64,000 nt of DNA from Leptolyngbya sp. SIO1E4 (GCA_010672825.2 JAAHFU020000002.1:1314001-1378000), one strand, 5' to 3'. Numbered from the stretch's first letter, positions 42,791 through 53,900 are shown. Translations and numbers: made by a program. The notes: a model not told the origin generated them from the sequence alone.

Positions 42791-43133
42791 CACAGTGTCA
42801 GGGGGGCAAATCACAGGCAAGGGCAGCCTGGAGGAGAGCCAATCAGGGCCGCAGCGTTTGTGGGCACCGGGGATGACTCGAAAACGGTTTTGGGTCTACT
42901 CGTTATGGGTGTCTACATGACTGATCGTAGACGCTGTGCTCCATCAGCAGGTACAGTACTTGCTGCATTTCTTTAATTTCATTCACCCAACGTCTCCTCA
43001 GGGTATGTTTTATCCTATGAAAGACCCATCAAAGCTGTTTGCATTTACTAAGAAGGCATCTTAGTGCTGCAGTTTTTAACCTTATACCGCTAGAGATTTT
43101 TGGTCACGTCTCTGCCCCCACCTACCAATCAGA
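42791..43133. other. Divergent non-coding region, kinase and terC
   Basis: A 343-bp gap between divergent genes. A perfect 6-bp stem GTCTAC/GTAGAC lies at 42911-42932, and an imperfect dyad GCAGGTACAGTACTTGC near 42950-42966. I looked for the Mn-sensing yybP-ykoY riboswitch that often precedes terC-like genes and did not find its conserved core. Confidence 0.5.
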
Positions 43134-43976
43134 ATGCTGGATCGATTACTCGACATTTCTTCGAACTTCGGGATAGACACCCTGCTGTTGCTGCCTGTCC
43201 TGATTGCCTTGGAGGCTGTGCTCTCAGCTGACAATGCGATCGCCTTGGCTGCGATTGCCCAAGGGCTGGAGTCTGAAAAAGCCCAGCAGCGGGCCCTCAA
43301 TTTAGGGCTGGTTGTGGCTTTCGCACTGCGCGTACTGCTGATCCTGACGGCCTCTTGGGTGCTGAATTTTTGGCAATTTGAGGTGGCGGGGGCGGCCTAT
43401 CTGCTGTGGTTGGTTTATCAGCACTTCACCTCCGATGTTGATGCTGAACACCACCATCACGGCCCTCGCTTTAAGGGGGTATGGCAAGCTATCCCCACGA
43501 TTGCATTTACCGACCTGGCGTTCTCGCTAGATAGTGTGACCACGGCGATCGCCCTGTCTCAAGATGTCTGGGTGGTTCTGCTGGGGGGCACCATCGGCAT
43601 CATTACCCTGCGGTTTATGGCTCAGCTCTTTATTCGCCTATTGGGGGAATATGAGTATCTAGAAGATGCTGGGTTTATCACCGTTGCCCTGGTGGGGATT
43701 CGACTCTTGATTCGAGTGGCTAACCCAGAATGGGTTCCACCAGAATGGATTATGTTGGGGCTCATTGCCTCTATCTTTGCCTGGGGGTTCTCGAAGAAAA
43801 CCGTTCATGTCGAGGCGAGCGCGCCTGTACCTGTGACCGGGTCTACTCCTCTCAACCCCAGCCATAGCAGCCCTGTTCACACTGACCTAGACAGCCCTAT
43901 TGAAACCGTGGATGAGCTGCGACAGCCCGCTGGGGTGGCGGTTCCAGAGGGGGAAGCAGACGGGACTGACGAGTAA
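43134..43976 (+). CDS. TerC-family integral membrane protein
   Basis: A 280-residue TerC/Alx-family membrane protein with seven or so helices. Seen: 'LPVLIALEAVLSADNAIALA' (the conserved SADN in helix 1), 'FALRVLLILTASWVLNFWQF', 'IPTIAFTDLAFSLDSVTTAI' (the conserved D-x-x-F-S-x-D in the matching helix), and 'TLRFMAQLFIRLLGEYEYLE'. The acidic residues form the metal-transport site. A His-rich loop 'DAEHHHHGP' and an acidic Thr/Pro-rich tail are present. TerC homologues export Mn, or act in metal loading of exoenzymes and thylakoid assembly; the precise ion is inference. Single gene. Confidence 0.92.
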   Translation: MLDRLLDISSNFGIDTLLLLPVLIALEAVLSADNAIALAAIAQGLESEKAQQRALNLGLVVAFALRVLLILTASWVLNFWQFEVAGAAYLLWLVYQHFTSDVDAEHHHHGPRFKGVWQAIPTIAFTDLAFSLDSVTTAIALSQDVWVVLLGGTIGIITLRFMAQLFIRLLGEYEYLEDAGFITVALVGIRLLIRVANPEWVPPEWIMLGLIASIFAWGFSKKTVHVEASAPVPVTGSTPLNPSHSSPVHTDLDSPIETVDELRQPAGVAVPEGEADGTDE

Positions 43977-44020
43977 ATGGGTGGGCTTTCTCCAAGGGCT
44001 ATCCAAGAGCTATCCAAGGG

Positions 44021-46084
44021 CTACAGTGCCATCAACACAACACACGATCGATCCGCCACCTCATAGGTGTTCCCCACCACAGGTTCGGTTGTGCCATCTA
44101 CCACATCCTTCGGAGAGGATCGGGCAGTGTTAATAATGCGATACCAGTGGCTGTGGGGGTGGGGTTGAGGCAGCTCAAAGGTAAGCGGTTTCCAGTAGGC
44201 ATTTAACATCACGTGTATTTCCTCTTCCACCGTTGGATCGTGCAGTGTAAAGGCTAGGCTGTGGGAATGAGACGACCAGTCAGGGGCATAGAGCTGCACC
44301 CCATGCCAGATAACGTGGGGGGCATTGACAAAGTGTTCGGTCACTTTTAACCATCGGGTCTGCTGGAAAAGCCGTAAATTTTGAATCAAATCTACGATGT
44401 GCTGAGTAAAGCGCCAGATTTCCTGTTGAGTTTCCAGAGCTTCCCAGTTAAACCAACTCAACGGGTTGTCTTGACAGTAAGCGTTGTTGTTGCCGTTCTG
44501 AGTTCGGCAGACTTCGTCGCCCATCAGCAGCATCGGTGTGCCCTGGGAGACGAGCAAAATCGTGATCAGGTTCTTCATCTGCCGCACCCGTAGGGCGGCA
44601 ATTTGGGGATCATCGCTGGGGCCTTCGACCCCGCAGTTCCAGCTAAAATTGGCGTCGCTGCCGTCTCGGTTGTGCTCGCTATTGGCCTCATTGTGCTTGC
44701 TGTTGTAAGCCACCACATCGTTGAGGGTGAAGCCATCGTGGCAGGTGATGAAATTAATGCTGCGGTTGGTTTCCCGATTGGGATCATCGACAAAGAGATC
44801 GGGACTGCCAAGAATGCGGGCTGCTAAAGCGCCGACCATGTCGTTGTCCCCTTTGACGAAGCTGCGAACATCGTCCCGAAAGGGGCCATTCCATTCTGCA
44901 AAGCGATCGCCAATAAACGACCCGACCTGATAGAGTCCGGCTGCATCCCACGCTTCTGCAATTAGCTTAGTGCGAGCCAGTACCGGGTCTGACTCAATGG
45001 CCCACAGAATCGGCGGATCGTCTTGGGGGCGACCTTGCTTATCTCGCGCCATCACCGAGGCCAGATCAAAGCGAAAGCCATCGACATGCATTTCAGAGAC
45101 CCAATAACGCAAGCAGTCAATAATGAAACGACCGACGACGGTGTGATCTGCCTTGACTGTATTGCCACAGCCGCTGTAGTTGGCATAGTGAGCCGGGTTT
45201 TCTTCGTCTGGGATGTAGTAAGTCCGGTTGTCTAACCCTCGAAAAGATAGGGTCGGGCCGCGATGATCGCCCTCGGCGGTGTGATTAAAAACCACGTCCA
45301 AAATGACCTGGATGTTGGCTTTGTGCAGGGCTTTGACCATGTCGCGAAATTCATCCACCGGCCCAATGGCATCCTGACGAGAACTGTAGGTTCGGTGGGG
45401 GGCAAAGAAAGCGGCAGTGCTATAGCCCCAATAGTTACTCAGCCCCAGTGGGGCATCGCGCTCATCAAACTGTTGCACGGGCAGCAGTTCTACCGCCGTA
45501 ACCCCCAAAGACTTGAGATAGGGAATTTTCTCGATGATGCCTGCAAAGGTGCCTCGAGCTTCTGGGGCGACGCCGGAACTCGGGTGTCGAGTAAACCCAC
45601 CGACGTGCATTTCGTAAATGACGGTTCTGGAATAGGGAATTTCGAGGGGGGTATCGCCCTCCCAGTCGTAGGCCTGCAGATCAACCACAACGTTGCGCAG
45701 GGCATGGGGAGAGTTCTCGCCAGGATGGCAGGCGGCCTGGCGATCGTACTTTTCTTGCCCCACAACCGCTCGTCCATAGGGGTCAAGCAGCACCTTGGCC
45801 GGATCAAACCGATGCCCTTTTTTGGGCTGGTATGGCCCTAGCGCCCGATAGGCGTAGATCTGCCCGGCCTTGAGCCCGTAAACAAAAACGTGCCAATAGT
45901 TAAAAGACCGATGGTAGCGGGGATCTAAGTGGATCGTACGGGCTGGATACGGAGCCTCAGCAGACTCATAAAGGAGGAGGTCAATGCCAGTTGCATGCTG
46001 AGAATACACGCAAAAATTGACTCCTTGAGCTTCAACAGTTGCGCCGAGGGGGTAACTGTTGCCGGGTTTGATCGTCAGCGTCAT
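44021..46084 (-). CDS. glgX: Glycogen debranching enzyme GlgX
   Basis: An isoamylase-type GH13 (subfamily 11) enzyme of about 687 residues that hydrolyses alpha-1,6 branches of glycogen. N-terminal CBM48 ('NSYPLGATVEAQGVNFCVYS'), then TIM-barrel motifs 'VILDVVFNHTAEG', 'DGFRFDLASVMARDKQGRPQ' (nucleophile Asp), 'LIAEAWDAAGLYQVGSF' (acid/base Glu), 'NFITCHDGFTLNDVVAYN' (transition-state Asp), and 'GTPMLLMGDEVCRTQNGNNN'. The ATG at 46084 is chosen; a TTG at 46102 is in frame. It follows the small gene ending at 46095 with an 11-nt gap, so the two are likely co-transcribed. Confidence 0.96.
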   Translation of the reverse strand: MTLTIKPGNSYPLGATVEAQGVNFCVYSQHATGIDLLLYESAEAPYPARTIHLDPRYHRSFNYWHVFVYGLKAGQIYAYRALGPYQPKKGHRFDPAKVLLDPYGRAVVGQEKYDRQAACHPGENSPHALRNVVVDLQAYDWEGDTPLEIPYSRTVIYEMHVGGFTRHPSSGVAPEARGTFAGIIEKIPYLKSLGVTAVELLPVQQFDERDAPLGLSNYWGYSTAAFFAPHRTYSSRQDAIGPVDEFRDMVKALHKANIQVILDVVFNHTAEGDHRGPTLSFRGLDNRTYYIPDEENPAHYANYSGCGNTVKADHTVVGRFIIDCLRYWVSEMHVDGFRFDLASVMARDKQGRPQDDPPILWAIESDPVLARTKLIAEAWDAAGLYQVGSFIGDRFAEWNGPFRDDVRSFVKGDNDMVGALAARILGSPDLFVDDPNRETNRSINFITCHDGFTLNDVVAYNSKHNEANSEHNRDGSDANFSWNCGVEGPSDDPQIAALRVRQMKNLITILLVSQGTPMLLMGDEVCRTQNGNNNAYCQDNPLSWFNWEALETQQEIWRFTQHIVDLIQNLRLFQQTRWLKVTEHFVNAPHVIWHGVQLYAPDWSSHSHSLAFTLHDPTVEEEIHVMLNAYWKPLTFELPQPHPHSHWYRIINTARSSPKDVVDGTTEPVVGNTYEVADRSCVVLMAL

Positions 46085-46094
46085 AATCTGACCC

Positions 46095-46328
46095 CTATTC
46101 AAACTTGAGGGGTTTGTCCCCTAATTGTGCATGCATCACCGTACGGATGACTTCTATCTCGTCCAGCGTGATCTGACCGTCTGCAATCAGGGCAGCCCGA
46201 AGTTGGTCAGCTTCTTCTGGGGAAATTTTGCCGTCTTCCATAACACGTTCGACCAGCGATCGCAGATTGGAGAGATGTTCTGGATCGTCCTTAAAGGGTT
46301 GATTAGAATTCGTTAATTCAGAGGCCAT
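46095..46328 (-). CDS. Small acidic protein upstream of glgX
   Basis: A 77-residue soluble protein: 'LSNLRSLVERVMEDGKISPE', then 'EADQLRAALIADGQITLDEI' and 'EVIRTVMHAQLGDKPLKFE'. It shows two 'DG-x-I-(S/T)-x-(E/D)-E'-type repeats, spaced 24 residues apart, which look like degenerate EF-hand or TerB-like helical units. No function is known. Position 11 nt upstream of glgX suggests co-expression with glycogen breakdown. Confidence 0.72.
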   Translation of the reverse strand: MASELTNSNQPFKDDPEHLSNLRSLVERVMEDGKISPEEADQLRAALIADGQITLDEIEVIRTVMHAQLGDKPLKFE

Positions 46329-46441
46329 TGCAGATCACCCGACACGCCTGCCTATCTGGGCAGAAGCTGCCTGCATAATACCGGAGCTATTGCCTTCTGC
46401 AGCGCCTGATTGTAGATGATTTAACATCTCGCTGGCAAGGG

Positions 46442-47017
46442 TTATCCGGGGCAAATGGTTGACCAGTTGTCGATATCGGCCCGAGCATCGAGCAGCGCGG
46501 AAAGCTCGCCTCGGTAGGCGACCAGGCGAGAGCGATCTAGGGAGTCGGTCGGCACTAGGGTAATCATTTCATCGACACTCGCGGCAGCACAGGCCCAGTC
46601 ACTGGCCTGCACAGCACTCTCGACAACCACTTGCAGGTCGACCAGCCTTTGGCGCCGAATGGCCTCCTGGCGTTGCTGTTCGAGGTAGGTTTCCATATTG
46701 GCGATCGCAGCCAAGGCGTATTGATCCCCAGGGCGCGCTTCTAAGGCACGCTGAAAGTTAATCAGCGCGGTTTGAAAATCTCCCTGCTCAGCGGCGGCAT
46801 AGCCCACCAGCATGGCCTCGGTATAGGTATCATCGGCTGGGGTTGTGACAGGCTGAGGCCCCGGGGTTTCAGCGCCCGTTTCGGTGCCCAGCGTTACCCC
46901 TGGAATGCCATCGGCGATCGCGGGCGCTATGCCCAGGGTTATCCCTAACGCTGTGGAGAGAATCAGTGCAAAAGAGGTCTGAATCGTAAAATGCGGTGCT
47001 TTATCCGTCATGGCCAT
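46442..47017 (-). CDS. Exported TPR protein
   Basis: 191 residues; the ATG at 47017 or the one two codons later starts a signal peptide ('SFALILSTALGITLGIAPAI', cut near 'ADG'). A short Thr/Pro-rich linker follows, then TPR units ('AEQGDFQTALINFQRALEAR', 'PGDQYALAAIANMETYLEQQ') and a helical C-terminus with two Cys ('SDWACAAASVDEM', 'WSTICPG') that may pair. Probably a periplasmic scaffold; partner unknown. Its upstream region (47018-47437) is shared divergently with the AAA/WD40 gene. Confidence 0.78.
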   Translation of the reverse strand: MAMTDKAPHFTIQTSFALILSTALGITLGIAPAIADGIPGVTLGTETGAETPGPQPVTTPADDTYTEAMLVGYAAAEQGDFQTALINFQRALEARPGDQYALAAIANMETYLEQQRQEAIRRQRLVDLQVVVESAVQASDWACAAASVDEMITLVPTDSLDRSRLVAYRGELSALLDARADIDNWSTICPG

Positions 47018-47329
47018 CCCAAATGCGTGTGTTTTAGGATATCTAAAACCTTGACTTCTGGAACAGGTTGCCTACCCGGATTCCAGACGCTTCCCTGATG
47101 CATTTGGGCCATTGCAGCGGCACCCGATCCAAGCGCCCAAAATACTGGCTGACCCAGCCCTAATCTTATGCTTCAAATCAAGACAAATTAACCTACGCTA
47201 GCTGTGGGTGTGCGATTATTTTTGAGGCGATATCAAATTAGGGTGATTTCTGAGCCAGAAAATGCCTCGCTCGTTGGGGCAGGTTTAGCCAGAATCCAAG
47301 ATCCACACCCGATAGATACCAGCAAAACT

Positions 47330-47343
47330 TACCCGTACGGGTA
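47330..47343. promoter_or_regulatory. Perfect 14-bp palindrome upstream of the AAA/WD40 operon
   Basis: TACCCGTACGGGTA, a perfect inverted repeat, 95 bp before the ATG at 47438. It is a good candidate operator for a homodimeric repressor. A second dyad, TTTTAGGATATCTAAAA near 47033-47049, lies just before the divergent TPR gene. The rest of 47018-47437 shows no gene. Confidence 0.45.
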
Positions 47344-47437
47344 TTTGGGTTCCTGAGAAATCTCCCAAGCAGCCACACACGTCCTCAGCCGGTGCATTGC
47401 CAAGCTCCAATTGTCGCGCTTCAGAGCAATTGTCACG

Positions 47438-50400
47438 ATGGCCAACTATTATCAAATCGGCGGCAGTCTCGATTATAAAGCCCCGACCTATATTGAACGA
47501 CAAGCCGATAGAGACCTCTACACTGCCTTATTAGGGGGCGAGTTTTGCTACGTCTTTAACTCTCGTCAGATGGGCAAATCGTCACTGATGGTGCGCAGCT
47601 GGCACCGGCTACAGGCAGAGGGCCATCGCTGCGCGGTGGTAGATGTCACCAATATTGGCAGTGACCACATCACGCCCGAGCAATGGTACCGGGGCATGAT
47701 GAGCACGCTGGCGCTGCAGTTTAATCTCCACACCCGTGACATTCGCAGCTGGTGGCAAGCGCACAGTCACCTGTCTTTAACCCAGATCCTGAGTCAGTTC
47801 ATTGAAATGCTGCTGGCTCAGTGCTCCGAGCAGCGGCTATTCATCTTTGTAGATGAGGTGGATAGTCTGTTAAATCTGCCCTTCTCGGTAGATGACTTTT
47901 TTGCCTTAATTCGCTTTTGCTACAACCGACGCACCATTGAGCCGGACTACAAACGATTGACCTTTGCCATCTTTGGAGTGGCAACTCCGGCTGACTTGAT
48001 TGCCGATAAGCAACGGACACCCTTCAATATTGGTCGGGCGATTGTATTGAATGGCTTCAGTTTGGAAGACGCTATGCCCCTGGCTCAGGGGTTAGACCTT
48101 CAGACACCCAATACTCAAGCGATTTTGCAGGAAGTGTTGAATTGGACCGGGGGGCAACCCTTTTTGACTCAGAAAGTGTGCCAATTGTTGGTTTCCTTTA
48201 GTCAAACGGCGGTGAATGAGCCGCTGAAGGTGCCCCCTGGGATGGAGAAATTTTGGGTGGATAGTGTGGTGCGATCGCACATCATTGACCGCTGGGAATC
48301 TCAAGATGAACCGGAGCATTTGCGCACCATTCGCGATCGCCTGCTCTACGACGAGCGTCGTACAGGACGTTTGCTCGGGATTTATCAGCGCTGGTTAGAA
48401 GGGCAGGTGATTTCTGCCGATGACAGCCGGGATCAAATCGAGCTTTTGCTGAGTGGAGTGATGGTGCAGCAAGCAGGACAGCTGCGCAGTAAGAATCAAA
48501 TCTATGAAAAGGTGTTTGATTTAGCGTGGGTGCAAAGACAGCTCAATGCCCTGCGCCCTTATGCCGAAGCGTTTGATGCTTGGGTCGCCTCGCAGCAAAC
48601 CGATGAATCGCGACTGTTGTGGGGTCAGGCATTGCACGATGCCCAGGATTGGGCTCAGGGTAAAAGCCTCAGCGATTTAGACTATCGGTTTTTGAGCCTG
48701 GGGCAGGAGCAGGAACAGACAGAGGTTCAAAAAACGCTAGATCTAGAGAAAGCAGAAGCGGCCAAACGCACTACTCGGCTGCAGCGCATTCTCTTGGGGA
48801 TCACTTCAGGGGCATTAGTCATTGTTTCTCTGTTAGGCTTAACGGCTTTTCGGCAATATCGTCGGGCCATCAGCAGTGAGCAGAATGCTCGTTTGAGTGA
48901 ACAAACCTCTCGCCTGAATGAAATTCGAGCCTTGATTTCATCGGCAGAAGGGCAGTTTGACTCTCACCATGAGCTAGAAGCTTTGATAGATGCGATTAAG
49001 GCCAAGCGTCGTCTGCAGGATCTAGAAACGACTGAGCCAGACTTGGAGACTGCAGCAAATAGCGTACTCAGCCAGATCGTCTATTGGATCACGGAACGCA
49101 ATCGGCTGTCAGGCCACCAATCTGGGATTTTGGGAATAGCCTACAGCCCAGATGGGACGGTGATTGCGACGACTAGCGCTGATCAAACCATCAAGCTCTG
49201 GGCTCAGAATGGCAAACTTCTCCATACCTTAAGCCATAGTGCTTCACCCTATGGGGTTGCTTTTCATCCACTGCACCCCCTGCTGGCCGTTACTACACTG
49301 ACGGGTGAGCTGACACTCTGGAACCTGGAAGATAACACCTTAATGCATGTCGTTCAGGCCCATGTTGGACCCGTGTGGGATATCGCCTTTGCCCCCAAGG
49401 CAGACTTTCTAGTGACGGGGGGATCCAATCAGCAAGTCAAGCTGTGGTCTCTAGACGGCACCCTCAACAAAACACTCTCAGGGCACCAAGATATTGTGAT
49501 TCAGGTGGCTGTGAACCCAGCCGATCAAACCATTGCATCCGCCAGTCACGACCGTACAGTCAAAATTTGGACGCCTGATGGCCAGCTCCTGAGGGCTTTG
49601 CCAGCTACCCAAAATGTTTGGACTGTGGCATTTAGTTCCACAAGTGATTTACTGGCCCTGAGTGGGGATGATGCAGACATTCAACTGTGGCGAACTAATA
49701 AAGAGCACCATTTGACCCTGGAAGGCCATACTAAGCGGGTTGAACGGCTTGCCTTTATTCCGGACATGAATGCGATCGCATCGACAGGATTAGATCACAC
49801 CGTTCGGATATGGGGGCAAGATGGCCTGACCTGGCGCGTTGTCCCAGTTGCAGAAGATGCCCGTAATTTAGCCTTGTCTCCAAATCAGCCCCATACCATG
49901 GTGACCTCTGGCTTCAAGAAGGTAGCCCAAATTAGACAGTGGGAAAATCCACTTCTCAAAACCGTCTTTCTAAACGATGAACCCTTTGATATTGCTGTGA
50001 GTCCCGACGGAAACAGGCTGATCTCGGGAGATAACTCTACCCTCCACATCTGGGATTCAGAGCGGCGTATCGTTGGCACGCTAGAAAAGGGCCAGGCTCG
50101 GCTACAAGGATTTGATTTCAGCTCCGATGGGCAAATGCTAGCAGCAGTGGGAGCCGACGGCACGGTGCAGCTTTGGACACCGGATGGTCGTTTTTTACGA
50201 GACCTAGAGGGCCTTGAGTTTATTGCCTTTGATGCAGCTTTTAGTCCCGACAGTCAGCAGATAGCGGTAACTGCCGAAGATGGCACAATTTCTATTTGGA
50301 CAGTCGAGGGAGATCTTATCCATACTCTCCACAGTCATGAAGGACGAGGTCATCGGGTGATTTTTAGCCCCGATGGGCAGAAACTGATCTCCTCCGGCAC

Positions 50401-50923
50401 GGATGGTACAGTTCAAATCTGGCAGGCAGATGGCACTCACCTCCGTAGCATTGATGCCCACAAGGGTGTGATTTTTGGTTTGTCTGTGAGTCCTGACGGA
50501 AAGTTCTTTGCGTCTGCTGGATCTGATCAAATCACCAAACTCTGGCGCTGGGATGGCACTTTGGTTAGAACCTTTGAGGGCCATACAAATCATATTTACG
50601 GGGTTGACTTTAGCCTTGATGGGCAGATGTTGGCTACCGCTAGTGATGATCAAACTATTATTCTCTGGTCTTTGGATGGGGAGAAAATTAAAACTCTCTA
50701 CAGCCATGGCCGTGGGTTCAAAAGCGTGAAGTTTAGCCCCAGTGGGGAGCTTGTGACAGCGGCTGAAGATGGGACGATCACCCTGTGGAATCTAGAGGAG
50801 ATTCTGGTGATGAATGAGCTGGAGTATGCCTGCAATTGGATTGCTGATTATTTAGAAAACAATGCAGAGGTGACGGAGGACGATCGCACCCTTTGCGAGG
50901 GCATCACGACCAATCCTTTCTGA
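47438..50923 (+). CDS. AAA_35 ATPase / TM / 14-repeat WD40 protein, copy 1
   Basis: 1161 residues from the ATG at 47438. Residues 1-420: PF14516-type 'AAA-like' NTPase ('YYQIGGSLDYKAPTYIERQA', Walker A-like 'NSRQMGKSSL' with Lys47, Walker B 'FIFVDEVDSL' 135-144, and sensor-like 'DYKRLTFAIFGVATPADLIA'). A transmembrane helix lies at about 451-475 ('GITSGALVIVSLLGLTAF'). Residues about 555-1130 hold 14 WD40 blades, which fits two seven-bladed propellers; several end in 'V-x-L-W' or 'V-x-I-W'. The layout resembles STAND-class signalling ATPases: a switch ATPase and a repeat sensor, here membrane-anchored. No effector domain is fused. It is followed after 19 nt by its paralogue. The role is unknown; sensing or defence is inference. 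Confidence 0.92.
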   Translation: MANYYQIGGSLDYKAPTYIERQADRDLYTALLGGEFCYVFNSRQMGKSSLMVRSWHRLQAEGHRCAVVDVTNIGSDHITPEQWYRGMMSTLALQFNLHTRDIRSWWQAHSHLSLTQILSQFIEMLLAQCSEQRLFIFVDEVDSLLNLPFSVDDFFALIRFCYNRRTIEPDYKRLTFAIFGVATPADLIADKQRTPFNIGRAIVLNGFSLEDAMPLAQGLDLQTPNTQAILQEVLNWTGGQPFLTQKVCQLLVSFSQTAVNEPLKVPPGMEKFWVDSVVRSHIIDRWESQDEPEHLRTIRDRLLYDERRTGRLLGIYQRWLEGQVISADDSRDQIELLLSGVMVQQAGQLRSKNQIYEKVFDLAWVQRQLNALRPYAEAFDAWVASQQTDESRLLWGQALHDAQDWAQGKSLSDLDYRFLSLGQEQEQTEVQKTLDLEKAEAAKRTTRLQRILLGITSGALVIVSLLGLTAFRQYRRAISSEQNARLSEQTSRLNEIRALISSAEGQFDSHHELEALIDAIKAKRRLQDLETTEPDLETAANSVLSQIVYWITERNRLSGHQSGILGIAYSPDGTVIATTSADQTIKLWAQNGKLLHTLSHSASPYGVAFHPLHPLLAVTTLTGELTLWNLEDNTLMHVVQAHVGPVWDIAFAPKADFLVTGGSNQQVKLWSLDGTLNKTLSGHQDIVIQVAVNPADQTIASASHDRTVKIWTPDGQLLRALPATQNVWTVAFSSTSDLLALSGDDADIQLWRTNKEHHLTLEGHTKRVERLAFIPDMNAIASTGLDHTVRIWGQDGLTWRVVPVAEDARNLALSPNQPHTMVTSGFKKVAQIRQWENPLLKTVFLNDEPFDIAVSPDGNRLISGDNSTLHIWDSERRIVGTLEKGQARLQGFDFSSDGQMLAAVGADGTVQLWTPDGRFLRDLEGLEFIAFDAAFSPDSQQIAVTAEDGTISIWTVEGDLIHTLHSHEGRGHRVIFSPDGQKLISSGTDGTVQIWQADGTHLRSIDAHKGVIFGLSVSPDGKFFASAGSDQITKLWRWDGTLVRTFEGHTNHIYGVDFSLDGQMLATASDDQTIILWSLDGEKIKTLYSHGRGFKSVKFSPSGELVTAAEDGTITLWNLEEILVMNELEYACNWIADYLENNAEVTEDDRTLCEGITTNPF

Positions 50924-50942
50924 ATAAATCTGAATAAAAACT

Positions 50943-53900
50943 ATGACCAACTATTATCAAATCGGCGGCAGTCTCGATTACAACGCCCCAACCTATATTG
51001 AACGACAAGCCGATAGAGACCTCTACACTGCCTTATTAGCGGGCGAGTTTTGCTACGTCTTTAACTCTCGTCAGATGGGCAAATCGTCACTGATGGTGCG
51101 CAGCTGGCACCGTCTACAGGCAGAGGGCCATCGCTGTGCAGTGGTAGATGTCACCAATATTGGCAGTGACCACATCACGCCCGAGCAATGGTACCGGGGC
51201 ATGATGAGCACGCTGGCGCTGCAGTTTAATCTCCACACCCGCGACATTCGCAGCTGGTGGCAAGCGCACAGTCACCTGTCTTTAACCCAGATCCTGAGTC
51301 AGTTTATTGAAATGCTGCTGGCTCAGTGCCCCGAGCAGCGACTATTCATCTTTGTAGATGAGGTGGATAGTCTGTTAAATCTGCCCTTCTCGGTGGATGA
51401 CTTTTTTGCCTTAATTCGCTTTTGCTACAACCGACGCACCATTGAGCCAGACTACAAACGATTGACCTTTGCCATCTTTGGGGTGGCGGCCCCAGCAGAT
51501 TTGATTGCCGACAAACAACGCACACCCTTTAATATTGGTCGCGCCATTGTGCTGCATGGGTTTGACTTAGAAGAGGCTGCGCCTCTGGCTGCAGGATTAG
51601 AGATTCAAACCCCCAATACTCAAGCGATTTTGCAGGAAGTGCTGAACTGGACGGGGGGGCAACCCTTCTTGACCCAAAAGGTTTGCCAATTGTTGGTCAC
51701 CTCTAGCCAGACGGCGGTGAATGAGCCGCTGAATGTGCCCCCCGGGATGGAAAAATTTTGGGTGGATAGTGTGGTGCGATCGCACATCATTGACCACTGG
51801 GAATCTCAAGATGAGCCGGAGCATTTGCGCACGATTCGCGATCGCCTGCTCTACGACGAGCGTCGCACGGGGCGCTTGCTGGGGATTTATCAGCGCTGGT
51901 TAGAAGGGCAGGTGATTGCCACCGATGACAGCCGAGATCAAATTGAGCTGCTGTTGAGTGGCCTGATGGTGCAACAAGAGAGCCATCTTCAGGCGAAAAA
52001 TCCGATTTACGAAAACGTTTTCACGATGGACTGGGTACAGCGTCAGCTGAAGGCCCTGCGCCCCTATTCCGAGGCGTTTGATGCTTGGGTTGCCTCCCAG
52101 CAAACCGATGAATCCCGGCTGTTGTGGGGGCAGGCATTGCGCGATGCCCAAACCTGGGCCAGGGGCAAAAGCCTGAGCGATTTAGATTATCGCTTCCTGG
52201 CCCTGGCCCAGGAGCAAGAACAGGCAGAGATTCAAAAAACGCTGGATCTCGAAAAAGCTCAGGCCGCTGAACGCACCGCACGTCTGCAGCGGATCCTCTT
52301 AACCATTACCTCTGGGGCATTGGTCATCGTTTCTGTGCTGGGCCTAGCGGCCTTTCGACAATATCGACGGGCGATCGCGAGTGAACAAACCTCCCGTCTA
52401 AATGAAATTCAAGCTTTGGTCTCATCTGCCGAGGGGCAATTTGCTTCTTACCATGAATTAGAGGCTTTGATTGATGCCATTAAAGCTCAGCGCAATCTCC
52501 AGACTATTCAGGAAAGTCATCCAGAATTGGAAGCAGCCGCTGATCGCGTCTTGCACCAGATTGTTTACTGGATGAGTGAGCGTAATCGACTGTCGGGACA
52601 TGAAGGTCACGTTTTAGGGGTTGCCTACAGTCCGGATGGAGAATTGATAGCGACGGCTAGTGGCGATCAAACCGTTAAGCTCTGGGCCAACAACGGTCAA
52701 CTTTTGCACACCTTTGCGGGTAATGCCACCACCTTTGGCGTAGCGTTCCACCCCCAGCTTCCCCTGTTAGCGGCAACCAATTTAGACGGTAGCTTGCAGA
52801 TTTGGGATCTTGAATCAAAAGCATTGGTGCAAACGATTCAGGCCCATGAAGGTGCTGCCTGGAGTTTGGCCTTTAGCCCCACAGGAGAATTTTTAGTCTC
52901 AGGGGGAGCCGATCATCACGCTAAAGTCTGGAACCTAGACGGAATTTTGCTCAGAACGCTGTCGGGTCATCAAAGCATGGTTTGGCAAGTCGCCGTGAGT
53001 TTAGTGGATCAAACCATTGCTTCAGTTAGTTTGGATAATACGGCCAAAGTTTGGACTACCGATGGTCAACTCCTGAGCATACTACCGGGTCCCCTTGAAG
53101 GTGGAAGTCTTTGGAGTTTGGCCTTTAGTGCTATGGGCGACTTAGTGGCCACTGGAGGCGATGGTGAAGTGATACAGCTTTGGCAGCTCGATGGAACGCT
53201 CAGCACAACTTTGGAGGGGCACACAAAGCGAGTTGAAGGCGTCGCATTCGCGGATGATGGCACTGCGATCGCCTCCGCAAGCCTGGATAAAACCCTTTGG
53301 ATTTGGGGAGAAGATGGAAGTCCCTGGCGCATCCTTCAAACCCCAGGCGATATCCGCGAACTCAGCTTTTCTCCCACCGATGCTCAATCCATCGTAATGA
53401 CCGGAACTCGCAACACGGCTCAACTCAGGCAATGGGAAACATCGCTGCTCAAAACCATCTTTCTCAATGACGAGATTTGGGATATTGCCGTCAGCCCTCA
53501 AGGGGATCGGATTATCTCTGGCGATAGCTCAACGGTTCATGTTTGGGATACCGATCGCAACATCGTTGCTACTTTACAAGCAGACGAGATTCTGTTTGGA
53601 TTCGACTTTAGTCCAGATGGCCAAATGATTGCGACAACTGGACACAACGGCACCCTTAAGCTTTGGACTCAGGAGGGGCGTTTCCTAAGAGATTTAGAAG
53701 GGCATCAACTGCAAATTTGGGATGCTGCCTTTAGCGCTGATAGTCAACGCGTGGTCGCTGGTGCAGAAGACGGTACCCTCCGAGTCTGGACGGCTGAAGG
53801 AGACCTCATTCATACCCTTGAAGGCCATAATGGACGGGTCTATCGTGTGGCGTTTAGCCCCACTGATCAAAACTTCGTCTCATCAGGTTCGGATGGGACG

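Noticed and set aside
42821-43133. Possible yybP-ykoY manganese riboswitch before terC
   Set aside because: The conserved core of that riboswitch is not present; only short unrelated dyads are seen.
47285-47503. 72-codon minus-strand frame across the AAA/WD40 start
   Set aside because: It overlaps the strongly supported start of copy 1 and has no family signal.
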